Of a stretch of 64,000 bases of DNA, positions 8,600 to 16,618 are shown piece after piece; positions within the stretch are counted from its first letter, which is position 1; each line of letters begins with the position of its first letter. The stretch covers positions 1-64,000 of the forward strand of contig NZ_LCZJ02000019.1 of NCBI RefSeq assembly GCF_001012825.1, in the 5' to 3' direction. Position numbers and translations under genes: made by a program. The notes under the pieces were generated by a model, which was given only the letters and a program-made list of their open reading frames with translations, was not told where the DNA came from and did not search any database. The DNA is from Paenibacillus etheri (GTDB lineage Bacteria > Bacillota > Bacilli > Paenibacillales > Paenibacillaceae).

Positions 8600-8621
8600 C
8601 TTTAATCTTTCCCCCTTAATC

Positions 8622-8670
8622 AAAAAAAGAACGTCCCGATCCATTCAAAAAGGAATGAATCGGGACGTTC
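8622..8670 (-). terminator. strong rho-independent terminator on the minus strand, no gene in front of it
   Basis: GAACGTCCCGATCCATTC (8629-8646) pairs with GAATGAATCGGGACGTTC (8653-8670), 18 bp with one mismatch, followed on the minus strand by seven T. No minus-strand gene ends here: it lies 23 bases upstream of the endonuclease-like gene start. It may be an attenuator of that gene or a remnant of a lost neighbour. Confidence 0.75.
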
Positions 8671-8895
8671 TTCGTCTCGTACATTTAATTATAGTTAAGA
8701 ATCTATTAGTTGACCAGACTAATAGGATTTTAAAAACTCCTTAAATCAGTAGCTTGATTTATACATTCTATTGTTGATTACTAGGCAGGAAATTTGAGTG
8801 ACCTTATTATGAAAATGATGATAGATTGTACATTTTTGAATTAATATGTGATACAATTAAATTGTGTACAAAATAAATTAAAGGGAGTTAATCTA

Positions 8896-9258
8896 ATGAT
8901 CATAGCAGGTAATATCATGGTCGGTTTCGTTGCATTAATACATATTTATATTGTTTATTTAGAAATGTTCGCTTGGTCAAAGCCAAAAGGTCTTCGAGTC
9001 TTTGGAATGACACAGGAAGTTGCGGATGCTTCTAAAACTCTGGCAGCGAACCAAGGGTTATACAATGGATTTTTGGCGGCAGGTTTAATTTGGGGATTGG
9101 TTCATCCGAATGTAAATTTCGGCCACCAAATTGAAATCTATTTCCTCAGCACTGTTATAGTGGCGGCGATTTATGGTGCACTGACGGTGAAAAAATCTAT
9201 TTTGTTTATGCAAGGCCTTCCAGCTTTCATCGCTTTAATACTAGTAGTTTCGATTTAA
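8896..9258 (+). CDS. DUF1304 family membrane protein
   Basis: A 120-residue protein with four predicted membrane helices, the family hallmark. The opening (GFVALIHIYIVYLEMFAWSK) and the segment NQGLYNGFLAAGLIWGL match DUF1304 proteins, whose function is unknown. I take the ATG at 8896, 8 bases after AAAGGGAG; an upstream in-frame GTG at 8848 has no ribosome binding site. Single gene facing the aldolase gene, with a shared terminator between them. Confidence 0.85.
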   Translation: MIIAGNIMVGFVALIHIYIVYLEMFAWSKPKGLRVFGMTQEVADASKTLAANQGLYNGFLAAGLIWGLVHPNVNFGHQIEIYFLSTVIVAAIYGALTVKKSILFMQGLPAFIALILVVSI

Positions 9259-9374
9259 GATAAGTTCATTTTCCTTTCGGATGACATACGGTTGATACAA
9301 TAATTTGAATCGTGCAGAAGCAGCAACCATCATCTTGCAAGCAATAGCGTTGAAAAGTAAATCCGGATTTTTTG

Positions 9375-9426
9375 AAAAAAGGTTGTTTCCCGTCAGGAAT
9401 TACCTGTCAGTGAAACAGCCCTTTTT
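9375..9426. terminator. bidirectional terminator between DUF1304 gene and aldolase gene
   Basis: AAAAAGGTTGTTTC and GAAACAGCCCTTTTT form an A/T-flanked stem around a 22-base loop. The A run on one side and T run on the other allow it to serve both converging genes. Confidence 0.65.
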
Positions 9427-9456
9427 ATGTCGGACGTCTTCACGAAGGAAGAGTGC

Positions 9457-10344
9457 TTATTGAATAGAGGCAGCATAAATCGCTTCTACAGATTTGGAGA
9501 GGAGCGCGTTAAACTCTTCTTCAGACTGCCCGGCACTTAGTCCTTGCGATAAAGCACGCGAGAAGCTGGCGATTAATCCTTGATTATGAGCAAGCTTATC
9601 GTTGGCCTCCGCTTGAGTGTAACCGCCGGACAAAGCGACAATTCTTAAAACGTGAGGATCGTCCATTAACTCGCGGTAGAAGTTATTCTCTGTGGGTATG
9701 GAGAGCTTAAGCATGACCTTCACGTCTTTACCCAGCTTAGACAATTGAGCTGAAAGTTCTTCTTTTAACAGCTTCTCCGACGTTGTTTTATCAGTAGAGT
9801 GGATATCAACCTCCGGTTCGATGATCGGAACCAGTCCCGCTTCTAAAATTTGCTTACCGACTTCAAACTGTTGTTCAACAACTTTTTTGATACCAGATGG
9901 ATTGGCCTCTTTAATCACCGAACGCATTTTGGTCCCGAAAATATTCCGTTCGTTGGCTCGCTTCAGAAGATCATTCAAGCCGGGAATAGGTTTCATGAGT
10001 TGTACTCCATCTTCTGGCTCTGCGAGTCCTTTATCGATTTTTAAAAAAGGCACAATGCCTTTTTTCTCCCATAGATAATCGGCTGTATATTGCCCGTCAA
10101 TGAGGCGATCCATTGTGTTCTCAAATAGGATTGCACCCAGTATATTCTTTGAATCAAATGCAGGGCTCTTGATAATGCGCGTTCGCATCTCGTGAACCAT
10201 TGCATACATTTGATCTTCATTGGAGTAGCTGTCCTCTGTAATGCCATATTGCAGCAGCGCTTTAGGTGTACTTCCACCACTTTGGTCCAAGGCAGCTATA
10301 AATCCCTGTCCCGTTCGAATTCGATCCCATTGCTTCATATTCAT
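9457..10344 (-). CDS. fda: class I fructose-bisphosphate aldolase
   Basis: Schiff-base aldolase that splits fructose 1,6-bisphosphate into DHAP and glyceraldehyde 3-phosphate. The 295 residues match the bacterial Fda type: [17 protein letters not shown] near the N terminus, the lysine-bearing [10 protein letters not shown] and the strand [11 protein letters not shown], with IIEPEVDI before it. The start follows AAGGAAGGAG on the minus strand. It is transcribed away from zwf. Class I enzymes coexist with class II aldolase in many Bacilli. Confidence 0.93.
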   Translation of the reverse strand: MNMKQWDRIRTGQGFIAALDQSGGSTPKALLQYGITEDSYSNEDQMYAMVHEMRTRIIKSPAFDSKNILGAILFENTMDRLIDGQYTADYLWEKKGIVPFLKIDKGLAEPEDGVQLMKPIPGLNDLLKRANERNIFGTKMRSVIKEANPSGIKKVVEQQFEVGKQILEAGLVPIIEPEVDIHSTDKTTSEKLLKEELSAQLSKLGKDVKVMLKLSIPTENNFYRELMDDPHVLRIVALSGGYTQAEANDKLAHNQGLIASFSRALSQGLSAGQSEEEFNALLSKSVEAIYAASIQ

Positions 10345-10395
10345 GAGAAAATCTCCTTCCTTTCGTGAACTGAATGGAAATTCATGCGTTCTTTA

Positions 10396-10424
10396 ATTAT
10401 AAAACTTAAAATACTGGCCTTAAA
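10396..10424 (-). promoter_or_regulatory. possible promoter of the aldolase gene
   Basis: On the minus strand TTTAAG, a 17-base spacer and a perfect TATAAT lie about 50 bases before the start codon. The -35 box is weak. Confidence 0.45.
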
Positions 10425-10826
10425 CAAAGAGGAATGGATATTCAGTAGGCTGTCAACGCCATCAAAAGTTGTCTGCGCTAGTCCCTCTGAAACATTCTCT
10501 GATAATCTTCCTCGAAGATGACCTTTTTTATACTTAACATCTAAGTTGAGATTAAAATCGAATTCGATACGAGAGAGGACGAGTAAAGGTGGCGACTGGA
10601 AATTTTATTCTTGTTTCAAAATAGCTGTTGTGATGATTTTTTTAATCGGAGTGTGTGGATCAGATTGGCTAAAGCCGCGCTGCGATTGAGATTTTCCTTT
10701 AATTAACGAGAATATCCGAGTAATTTAATACGAATAATCTAATAAGATTTTCTTTGTGACATAAATCATAATTACCAATTCGTAGCTTTGTGAAAATAAT
10801 AACTTTTCGTAAATGTCGAAATGAGG
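10425..10826. other. intergenic stretch between aldolase and zwf
   Basis: No convincing reading frame, RNA structure or terminator was seen in about 400 bases of AT-rich sequence. Only the promoters at either edge are recognisable. Confidence 0.4.
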
Positions 10827-10855
10827 TTGACGTATGAAAATATCAGTCGTATGAT
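10827..10855 (+). promoter_or_regulatory. zwf promoter
   Basis: TTGACG (10827-10832), a 17-base spacer and TATGAT (10850-10855) lie about 60 bases before the zwf ribosome binding site. Confidence 0.7.
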
Positions 10856-10925
10856 TGATTCTACTGAGTATGTTAGTAATTAAAAGTAAGTATATAAATA
10901 ATATATAACAACAGGAGGAATGAAA

Positions 10926-12461
10926 GTGGAATCATCGACATTTGTGCTATTCGGCGCTACAGGAGATTTGGCAAAACGTAAAATCTATCCTGCACTATAT
11001 AACCTCTTTTTAGATGGTCAAATTTCAGGTCCTCTCTCCGTGATTGGATTAGGAAGAAGAGAAGTTTCGAACGAAGCCTTCCGTAAGCAAATACTGCAAT
11101 CGTTACAGACTTTTTCTAGACAACCAGCGGTTGACTCACCGCAATTGCAGGTGTTCTTGGAAGCTTTTGAATATAGTGTTCTAGACGTAGGGAATACAGA
11201 AGATTACTTTAAGCTGCTGGAGCATGTTAAACGTCGCGAACAGTTGTTCAATATTCCGGAGAATCGGATGTTCTATTTGTCTGTGGGTCCTGAGTTCTTC
11301 AAGGAAATCGCAGCTAATATTCACTCCAGCGGTCTGGGTTCCACGAAAGGCTGGAAGCGTCTAATTATTGAGAAGCCTTTTGGTACAGATTTGAAATCAG
11401 CAAGAGAGCTGAATGATAGCTTGAATGCCGTATTTACAGAAGAAGAAATCTTCCGGATTGACCACTTCCTAGGGAAACCGATGGTGCAAAACTTGGAAGT
11501 CCTGAAGTATTCTAATCCAGTGCTAAGAGCGCTGTGGAAAAACAGATATATCGCGAATGTTCAAATTACAGCGAGTGAGACTGTCGGCGTTGAAGAACGG
11601 GCAGGCTATTATGACAAAGCTGGTGCTCTTCGTGATATGTTCCAGAACCATATGCTGCAATTGCTTATGATGATGGCGATGCAGCTTCCTAAAGGCAGCA
11701 CACCTGAAGAGATTCGTGGTAAGAAAAGATACGTCATGGAGCATCTCATTCCAATTAGCAAAGATGAGGTTAATAAACATGTTGTCCGTGGACAATATGC
11801 AGAGGGTGAAATGAAAGGTAACTCTGTTGCGGGTTATTTGAATGAGCCAGGAATTAACCAATCCTCGCAAAATGAGACGTTTATCGCAGCGCGTTTATTT
11901 ATAGATGATCCGCTCTGGAATGAAGTGCCTTTCTATGTTCGTACGGGTAAGAGAATGAAGGAGAAATCCACACGTATTGTGATTGAGTTTAAAGAACCGT
12001 TTAATGATAGTAATAACTTGAATAAAGGAAATGATGTACCGAATTTACTGATTATCGAGATTGGACCGAATGAAGCTATTACGCTACAACTTAACACGAA
12101 AGATCAGCTGCAAAAAGGAAAACTTGAGCCAGTCCTAGCTACTTATGAAGCGGGTACTTCAGATGTTCCGGAAGCCTACGAGAATTTAATCTTCGATGCA
12201 CTTCGTGGAGATGCTACCTTCTTCGCTCACTGGAGAGAAGTTGAACTGTCTTGGCAGTGGGTTACACCTATCCAGGAAGCGATGGAAGAGGGGCTTATGC
12301 CACTTCACACTTATGCATCAGGTTCATATGGTCCCGATGCAGCTATGGAGCTATTGGGTGAAGATCGCTGGTGGTTCGATGAGGCAGATCAGGATACAGA
12401 AGTTCTCTCTGCTCAGGCAGAAGTTGCAGCAACGCAAGAATCTATACGGCCAGGGGCTTAA
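10926..12461 (+). CDS. zwf: glucose-6-phosphate 1-dehydrogenase
   Basis: NADP-linked oxidation of glucose 6-phosphate, entry step of the oxidative pentose phosphate pathway. The Rossmann motif FGATGDLAKRK opens the protein and the active-site signature RIDHFLGKPMVQNL lies near residue 180. Length (511) fits the family. AGGAGG at 10913-10918 sits one base from an ATG (10920) but seven bases from an in-frame GTG (10926), so GTG is the likelier start; the difference is two residues. The gene ends inside its own terminator hairpin, with gnd 72 bases beyond. Confidence 0.96.
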   Translation: MESSTFVLFGATGDLAKRKIYPALYNLFLDGQISGPLSVIGLGRREVSNEAFRKQILQSLQTFSRQPAVDSPQLQVFLEAFEYSVLDVGNTEDYFKLLEHVKRREQLFNIPENRMFYLSVGPEFFKEIAANIHSSGLGSTKGWKRLIIEKPFGTDLKSARELNDSLNAVFTEEEIFRIDHFLGKPMVQNLEVLKYSNPVLRALWKNRYIANVQITASETVGVEERAGYYDKAGALRDMFQNHMLQLLMMMAMQLPKGSTPEEIRGKKRYVMEHLIPISKDEVNKHVVRGQYAEGEMKGNSVAGYLNEPGINQSSQNETFIAARLFIDDPLWNEVPFYVRTGKRMKEKSTRIVIEFKEPFNDSNNLNKGNDVPNLLIIEIGPNEAITLQLNTKDQLQKGKLEPVLATYEAGTSDVPEAYENLIFDALRGDATFFAHWREVELSWQWVTPIQEAMEEGLMPLHTYASGSYGPDAAMELLGEDRWWFDEADQDTEVLSAQAEVAATQESIRPGA

Positions 12462-12480
12462 GCCCCTGCCTGTTTTTTTT
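12451..12480 (+). terminator. terminator overlapping the zwf stop codon
   Basis: CAGGGGCTTAAGCCCCTG is a perfect 18-base inverted repeat that contains the zwf stop TAA, followed by an uninterrupted run of eight T at 12473-12480. Full termination would separate zwf from gnd, or partial termination would tune their ratio. Confidence 0.8.
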
Positions 12481-12533
12481 ACCAATTTAGGAGAAATTAC
12501 ATCACAAGAATCTATATATCGGAGGGGAATTGC

Positions 12534-13427
12534 ATGAAAGTAGGATTAGTTGGATTAGGGAAAATGGGCTTCAACTTAGGCCAGAATTTGTTGGATCATG
12601 GACATGAGGTTGTCGCATTTGATTTGAATGCACCTGCTGTGGAGGAAATGAAAGCAAAGGGCGCTAAAGGAGCAGTAACACTTACTGAACTGGTGCAACA
12701 ATTGGAGACGCCTAGAATCATTTGGATCATGGTGCCACATCAGGTTGTGGACTCTGTCATTGCTGAGATCACACCTTTGTTATCTAAAGGAGATATCGTT
12801 ATTGAAGCAGGAAACTCGCACTATAAGGAATCTATTCGCCGATATGAGCAATTGAAGGAATACGGAATAAGCTTTATGGATGCAGGTACATCTGGAGGGA
12901 TGGAAGGCGCACGTAACGGCGCTTGTTACATGGTTGGTGGAGATCCTGAAGCTTGGGAGGTTGTGGAGCCCATCTTCCGTGATACGGCTGTGGAAAGCGG
13001 CTTTTTATATGCCGGCAAAGCTGGTAGCGGCCATTTTCTGAAAATGGTGCATAACGGTATCGAATACGGCATGATGGCTGCCATCGGTGAAGGCTTTGAG
13101 GTGCTGGAGAAGAGTGAGTTTGATTACAACTTTGAGGAAGTCGCTCGGGTGTGGAATCATGGATCTGTCATCCGTTCTTGGCTGATGGAACTGATTGAAC
13201 GTGCGTTCTCGAAAGATGCTAAATTGGATGAAATCAAAGGGATTATGCACTCCTCCGGTGAAGGCAGATGGACGCTCGAAACTGCATTTGATTTGCAAGC
13301 CGCAACACCAGTGATCGCGATGGCGTTATTAATGCGCTACCGTTCACTTGAGACCGATACCTTCACTGGTAAGGTAGTGGCTGCGCTTCGGAATGAATTT
13401 GGTGGACATGCCGTTGAATCGAAGTAA
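12534..13427 (+). CDS. gnd: 6-phosphogluconate dehydrogenase (decarboxylating), short type
   Basis: Oxidative decarboxylation of 6-phosphogluconate to ribulose 5-phosphate. N-terminal Rossmann motif GLGKMGFNLGQNL, then the signature MDAGTSGGMEGARNGACYMV and catalytic HFLKMVHNGIEYGMM. At 297 residues it is the compact type (like B. subtilis YqeC), often NAD-preferring, instead of the 470-residue GntZ type. The start follows GGAGGGG. Located after zwf; no phosphogluconolactonase gene is nearby. Confidence 0.94.
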   Translation: MKVGLVGLGKMGFNLGQNLLDHGHEVVAFDLNAPAVEEMKAKGAKGAVTLTELVQQLETPRIIWIMVPHQVVDSVIAEITPLLSKGDIVIEAGNSHYKESIRRYEQLKEYGISFMDAGTSGGMEGARNGACYMVGGDPEAWEVVEPIFRDTAVESGFLYAGKAGSGHFLKMVHNGIEYGMMAAIGEGFEVLEKSEFDYNFEEVARVWNHGSVIRSWLMELIERAFSKDAKLDEIKGIMHSSGEGRWTLETAFDLQAATPVIAMALLMRYRSLETDTFTGKVVAALRNEFGGHAVESK

Positions 13428-13442
13428 CTAAAGTTAAACATT

Positions 13443-13494
13443 AGCCCGAATTTCCACGCAATGTATTCTGCGGTGAAATTTGGGCTTTTGTTTT
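13443..13494 (+). terminator. gnd terminator
   Basis: AGCCCGAATTTC pairs with GAAATTTGGGCT (one G-U), followed by TTTTGTTTT. Confidence 0.75.
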
Positions 13495-13595
13495 GCAAAA
13501 ATTAATAAATGGAGAGAATAGATCGAGTACGACTTTAATCTTATTAACATATTTTAGAGATAGATGGGGAAATTACGATATAAGGGGGAGTTGAC

Positions 13596-14240
13596 ATGCG
13601 AAGCGGAATGCAAGAAAGACTTCATTTTCTGTATAAATTTCTGCATGCGCCCCGACAATTAGGAAGCGTTACTCCCAGTTCGCGTTGGCTTGCAAAAACG
13701 ATGATCGGCATCATTCCATGGCAACAAATGCATAATATAGCTGAGCTGGGTGCGGGCACTGGAGCCATCACAAGATTTATTCCAAGCAGGGAAGAGACTG
13801 GGAATAATACGCTCCTGTTTGAGAAGGATCCTGATTTTCGTCATCAACTAAGACTTGAATTCCCTGACCGTATTTTTTATAACGATTGTTTGCGGCTTCG
13901 GCTAGCGCTTCATAATAGTAGATTGCAAAAATTAGACTGCATCGTGAGCAGTTTGTCTTTTAGGAATTTCTCAGCCTCAGATCGGACGCTTTACATTGAA
14001 CAAATCATATCTTCTCTAAAAGAGGGCGGTTGGTTCATCACTTTTGAATATTTTCCTCAAATGAAGAAGGATTTAATACAGCATTTTGATATTTTGAGTG
14101 TTAAATGGGTGCTGTTAAATTTCCCGCCAGCTTTTGTTTATATTTGTAGGAAGAAGGCTTCTACACAAGTAAAGCAGGCAGATCATATTCATCCTTCCGT
14201 AGATGTAATATCAATTTCTCAGGTTTCTACGGAAAGATAA
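13596..14240 (+). CDS. class I SAM-dependent methyltransferase, phospholipid N-methyltransferase-like
   Basis: A 214-residue Rossmann methyltransferase. The SAM motif AELGAGTGAITR lies near residue 49 and the preceding segment LHAPRQLGSVTPSSRWLAK is typical of the PmtA-like/rRNA adenine dimethylase-like subgroup that acts on phospholipids. A later motif (LKEGGWFITFEYFP) corresponds to motif VI. No membrane helix. AAGGGGGAG precedes the start. Monocistronic, with its own terminator. The substrate cannot be read from sequence; membrane lipids or a small molecule are both possible. Confidence 0.78.
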   Translation: MRSGMQERLHFLYKFLHAPRQLGSVTPSSRWLAKTMIGIIPWQQMHNIAELGAGTGAITRFIPSREETGNNTLLFEKDPDFRHQLRLEFPDRIFYNDCLRLRLALHNSRLQKLDCIVSSLSFRNFSASDRTLYIEQIISSLKEGGWFITFEYFPQMKKDLIQHFDILSVKWVLLNFPPAFVYICRKKASTQVKQADHIHPSVDVISISQVSTER

Positions 14241-14257
14241 GGATGAAAAATAAAACG

Positions 14258-14297
14258 AATGCCGTCACCCATAGTTCACTGGGGAACGGCATTTTTT
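14258..14297. terminator. bidirectional terminator
   Basis: AATGCCGTCACCC pairs with GGGGAACGGCATT (small internal mismatch), with TTTTTT on the plus strand and a T-rich tail on the minus strand. It serves the methyltransferase gene and the converging DeoR gene. Confidence 0.75.
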
Positions 14298-14327
14298 AAA
14301 TTAGGCTTAGTATGTTCTTACCCTCTG

Positions 14328-15083
14328 TTAATAGAGAACCTCAATGTTTTCCTCGTTCAGTCGTTTTAGCCAAGCTTCAGAAGGCTTACGGTCAGTGATC
14401 AAGAAATCAATATGGCCAAGCTCAACCAACTTTGTAAAAGCAGTCTTATCGAATTTGGTGTGATCCGCCAGGAGTACGACCTTATTGGCTTGCCGCAGCA
14501 TGTACTTCTTAAGCTCACACTCAGGTTCGTTGGAATCTGTGATGCCTCGTTCCATATCCATTCCTTTGCAACTGATTACCGCAGTATCCACATTGTATCT
14601 TTGAATGGTGTCATGGGCTACCGGTCCCACCAGCGACAACGATCGGTAACGAAGTGAACCGCCAGTAGAGATGATATCCATCCCTGAATTCGAGAACTCA
14701 TGCAGGATATTAATGGAGTTTGTGATGATGGTTAGATTGTTTTTGTTTCCGAGCAATTTTAGAAACTCAAAGGCTGTAGAGCTTGGATCTACCATTAATG
14801 TATCTCCATCATTGATTAAATCGAGCGCCTTTAGAGCGATCCCCCGTTTAATATCTGTATTTAGCGCATTACGTGTAACAAAAGGCAAATCTTCATTCGT
14901 ATGCCGATTTAGCATAGCACCTCCATAGGTACGACTAAGGATGCCATCCTTCTCCAGCTTCTCTAAATCTCTTCGTATCGTCTCTTCTGTAACCTCAAAC
15001 ATTTTACTTAGGTCGGAGACTAGTACTCGTTTATCTTGATGGACAAGATCTATTATTTTTTTGCGTCTTTCGGCTGCAAGCAT
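14328..15083 (-). CDS. DeoR-family transcriptional repressor (probable rhamnose operon regulator)
   Basis: A 251-residue DeoR-family protein: N-terminal helix-turn-helix (LVSDLSKMFEVTEETIRRDL) and a sugar-phosphate-sensing C-terminal domain (the string TGGSLR and VDTAVISCKGMD). I take the ATG at 15083 with GGTGATT upstream; the frame is open further up but lacks a ribosome binding site. It is divergent from fucO-rhaBAD, and a 19-bp direct repeat lies between the two start codons. That arrangement points to repression of the rhamnose operon, probably relieved by a phosphorylated intermediate. Confidence 0.88.
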   Translation of the reverse strand: MLAAERRKKIIDLVHQDKRVLVSDLSKMFEVTEETIRRDLEKLEKDGILSRTYGGAMLNRHTNEDLPFVTRNALNTDIKRGIALKALDLINDGDTLMVDPSSTAFEFLKLLGNKNNLTIITNSINILHEFSNSGMDIISTGGSLRYRSLSLVGPVAHDTIQRYNVDTAVISCKGMDMERGITDSNEPECELKKYMLRQANKVVLLADHTKFDKTAFTKLVELGHIDFLITDRKPSEAWLKRLNEENIEVLY

Positions 15084-15142
15084 AGGAATCACCTTTCCGA
15101 AGCTATATTTTACAATCATAGCGTTAAATATCTGTGTTTTGC

Positions 15143-15161
15143 AATAAAAACAACGTAAAAA
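15143..15161 (+). repeat. A-rich direct repeat, unit 1 (candidate DeoR operator)
   Basis: AATAAAAACAACGTAAAAA, 18 of 19 identical to 15205-15223 and 62 bases from it (about six helical turns). It lies 60 bases upstream of the DeoR gene start. Confidence 0.65.
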
Positions 15162-15204
15162 CATCTGTACTTCTCAATAATATTCACGAAACAGATATAA
15201 AACA

Positions 15205-15223
15205 AATAAAAACAACATAAAAA
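15205..15223 (+). repeat. A-rich direct repeat, unit 2 (candidate DeoR operator)
   Basis: AATAAAAACAACATAAAAA lies 12 bases before the -35 box of the rhamnose promoter. ATCTGT (15163) and ACAGAT (15191) form a further inverted pair between the two units. Confidence 0.65.
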
Positions 15224-15235
15224 ATATTTAAAATG

Positions 15236-15264
15236 TTGACAACGAAGATTATGGAGCATACGAT
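15236..15264 (+). promoter_or_regulatory. promoter of the rhamnose operon
   Basis: TTGACA (15236-15241), 17-base spacer, TACGAT (15259-15264). It leaves a 5' leader of about 170 bases before fucO, in which I see no small gene or terminator. Confidence 0.7.
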
Positions 15265-15439
15265 GAAGGAGGAAAAGAAATCCTTTAGAGATTAGTCAAG
15301 TTAGGGAGAAATCAGAGCCGGTCGAGTTACGATTCAGGGGCCAGCCTTAGGCGTTGAAGCCGAAATACTACATTCTAGTTCGAGAGCAAAGTGAATTACT
15401 TTGGTGTTGATGAATTCACATTAGGAGGCTGGTCAAGAA

Positions 15440-16591
15440 ATGAGCACACATGTATTTTACGTTCCATCAATCAATATTATGGGCAAGGGATGCTTGCAGG
15501 AAATCGGTCCTTATATTCAAGAACTGAATTTAAAGAAAGCACTTGTAGTCACAGACAAATTCCTAATGAAGAACGGCATTGCTGGTAAATTGCTGACAGT
15601 ATTGGACGAAGCGGGGATTGAATATGCCATCTATGATGAAGTTAAACCTAATCCGACCTGTAAAAATGTTCATGATGGTGTGGATTATCTCCAAGCACAG
15701 AATTGCGATTATCTGATCTCCATCGGTGGTGGTTCGCCACAGGATACGGCTAAAGCTATTGGGATTATTGCCACGAATGGTGGTCATATCAAAGAATACG
15801 AGGGCGTACACAAGTCGAAGCATAAATCGCTGCCGATCGTTGCAGTAAATACAACCGCAGGCACTTCAGCCGAAGTAACCATTAACTATGTCATCACAGA
15901 CGAAGAACGCAAAGTGAAGATGGTAATGGTGGATAAGAACAGCATTGCTACCATCTCGGTTAATGATCCTGAGCTTATGGTTGATAAACCCGCTGCGCTT
16001 ACGGCAGCAACAGGAATGGACGCTTTAACTCATGCGATCGAAGCTCTGGTAACGCCAGGAGCCTATCCGGTAACCGATGCTACCGCGCTTGCAGCTGTGG
16101 AGATTATTTTCGCTAACTTGGCTCGTACCGTTAAGAATGGCCATGACATTGAGGCTCGTGAGCAAATGGTGTATGCGATTTTTCTAGGCGGATTGGCTTT
16201 CAATAACGCAGGACTTGGATATGTGCATGCGATGGCGCATCAGCTTGGCGGTGTATATGATCTGCCACATGGTGTATGTAACGCAATGCTGCTTCCTTTT
16301 GTGGAAGAAGAGAATGCCAAATACGTACCCGAGAAATTCAGAGCTATAGCTAAAGCGATTGGACTAAACGTTGAGAATCAAACCGATAAGCAGTGCGCAG
16401 ACTTCGTAATCGAGTCGATCAAGGCGTTATCTGAAGAAGTAGGAATTCCATCTAAACTATCCGAGCTTGGAGTAGATGAGGTCGATCTTGATCTTTTAGC
16501 AGAGAACTCCATGAAGGACGCTTGCGCGCCTGGTAACCCTTTTATTCCAACGAAAGAAGAAGTCATTGCTCTTTTCAAAAAAATACTATAA
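15440..16591 (+). CDS. fucO: lactaldehyde reductase (iron-containing alcohol dehydrogenase)
   Basis: Reduces L-lactaldehyde, the product of rhamnulose-1-phosphate cleavage, to 1,2-propanediol using NADH. The 383 residues match group III Fe-dependent dehydrogenases: SIGGGSPQDTAKAIG, NTTAGTSAEVT, TGMDALTHAIEA, and the metal ligands in HAMAHQLGGVYDLPHGVCNA. AGGAGG precedes the start. First gene of the rhamnose operon, which fits a redox-balancing role when rhamnose is fermented. Confidence 0.93.
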   Translation: MSTHVFYVPSINIMGKGCLQEIGPYIQELNLKKALVVTDKFLMKNGIAGKLLTVLDEAGIEYAIYDEVKPNPTCKNVHDGVDYLQAQNCDYLISIGGGSPQDTAKAIGIIATNGGHIKEYEGVHKSKHKSLPIVAVNTTAGTSAEVTINYVITDEERKVKMVMVDKNSIATISVNDPELMVDKPAALTAATGMDALTHAIEALVTPGAYPVTDATALAAVEIIFANLARTVKNGHDIEAREQMVYAIFLGGLAFNNAGLGYVHAMAHQLGGVYDLPHGVCNAMLLPFVEEENAKYVPEKFRAIAKAIGLNVENQTDKQCADFVIESIKALSEEVGIPSKLSELGVDEVDLDLLAENSMKDACAPGNPFIPTKEEVIALFKKIL

Positions 16592-16618
16592 ATCATCCCT
16601 TACTTTAGGAGATTCTTT

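Noticed and set aside
15391-15588. 65-codon frame overlapping the start of fucO
   Set aside because: Other frame of fucO; no family and only incidental AG-rich sequence upstream.
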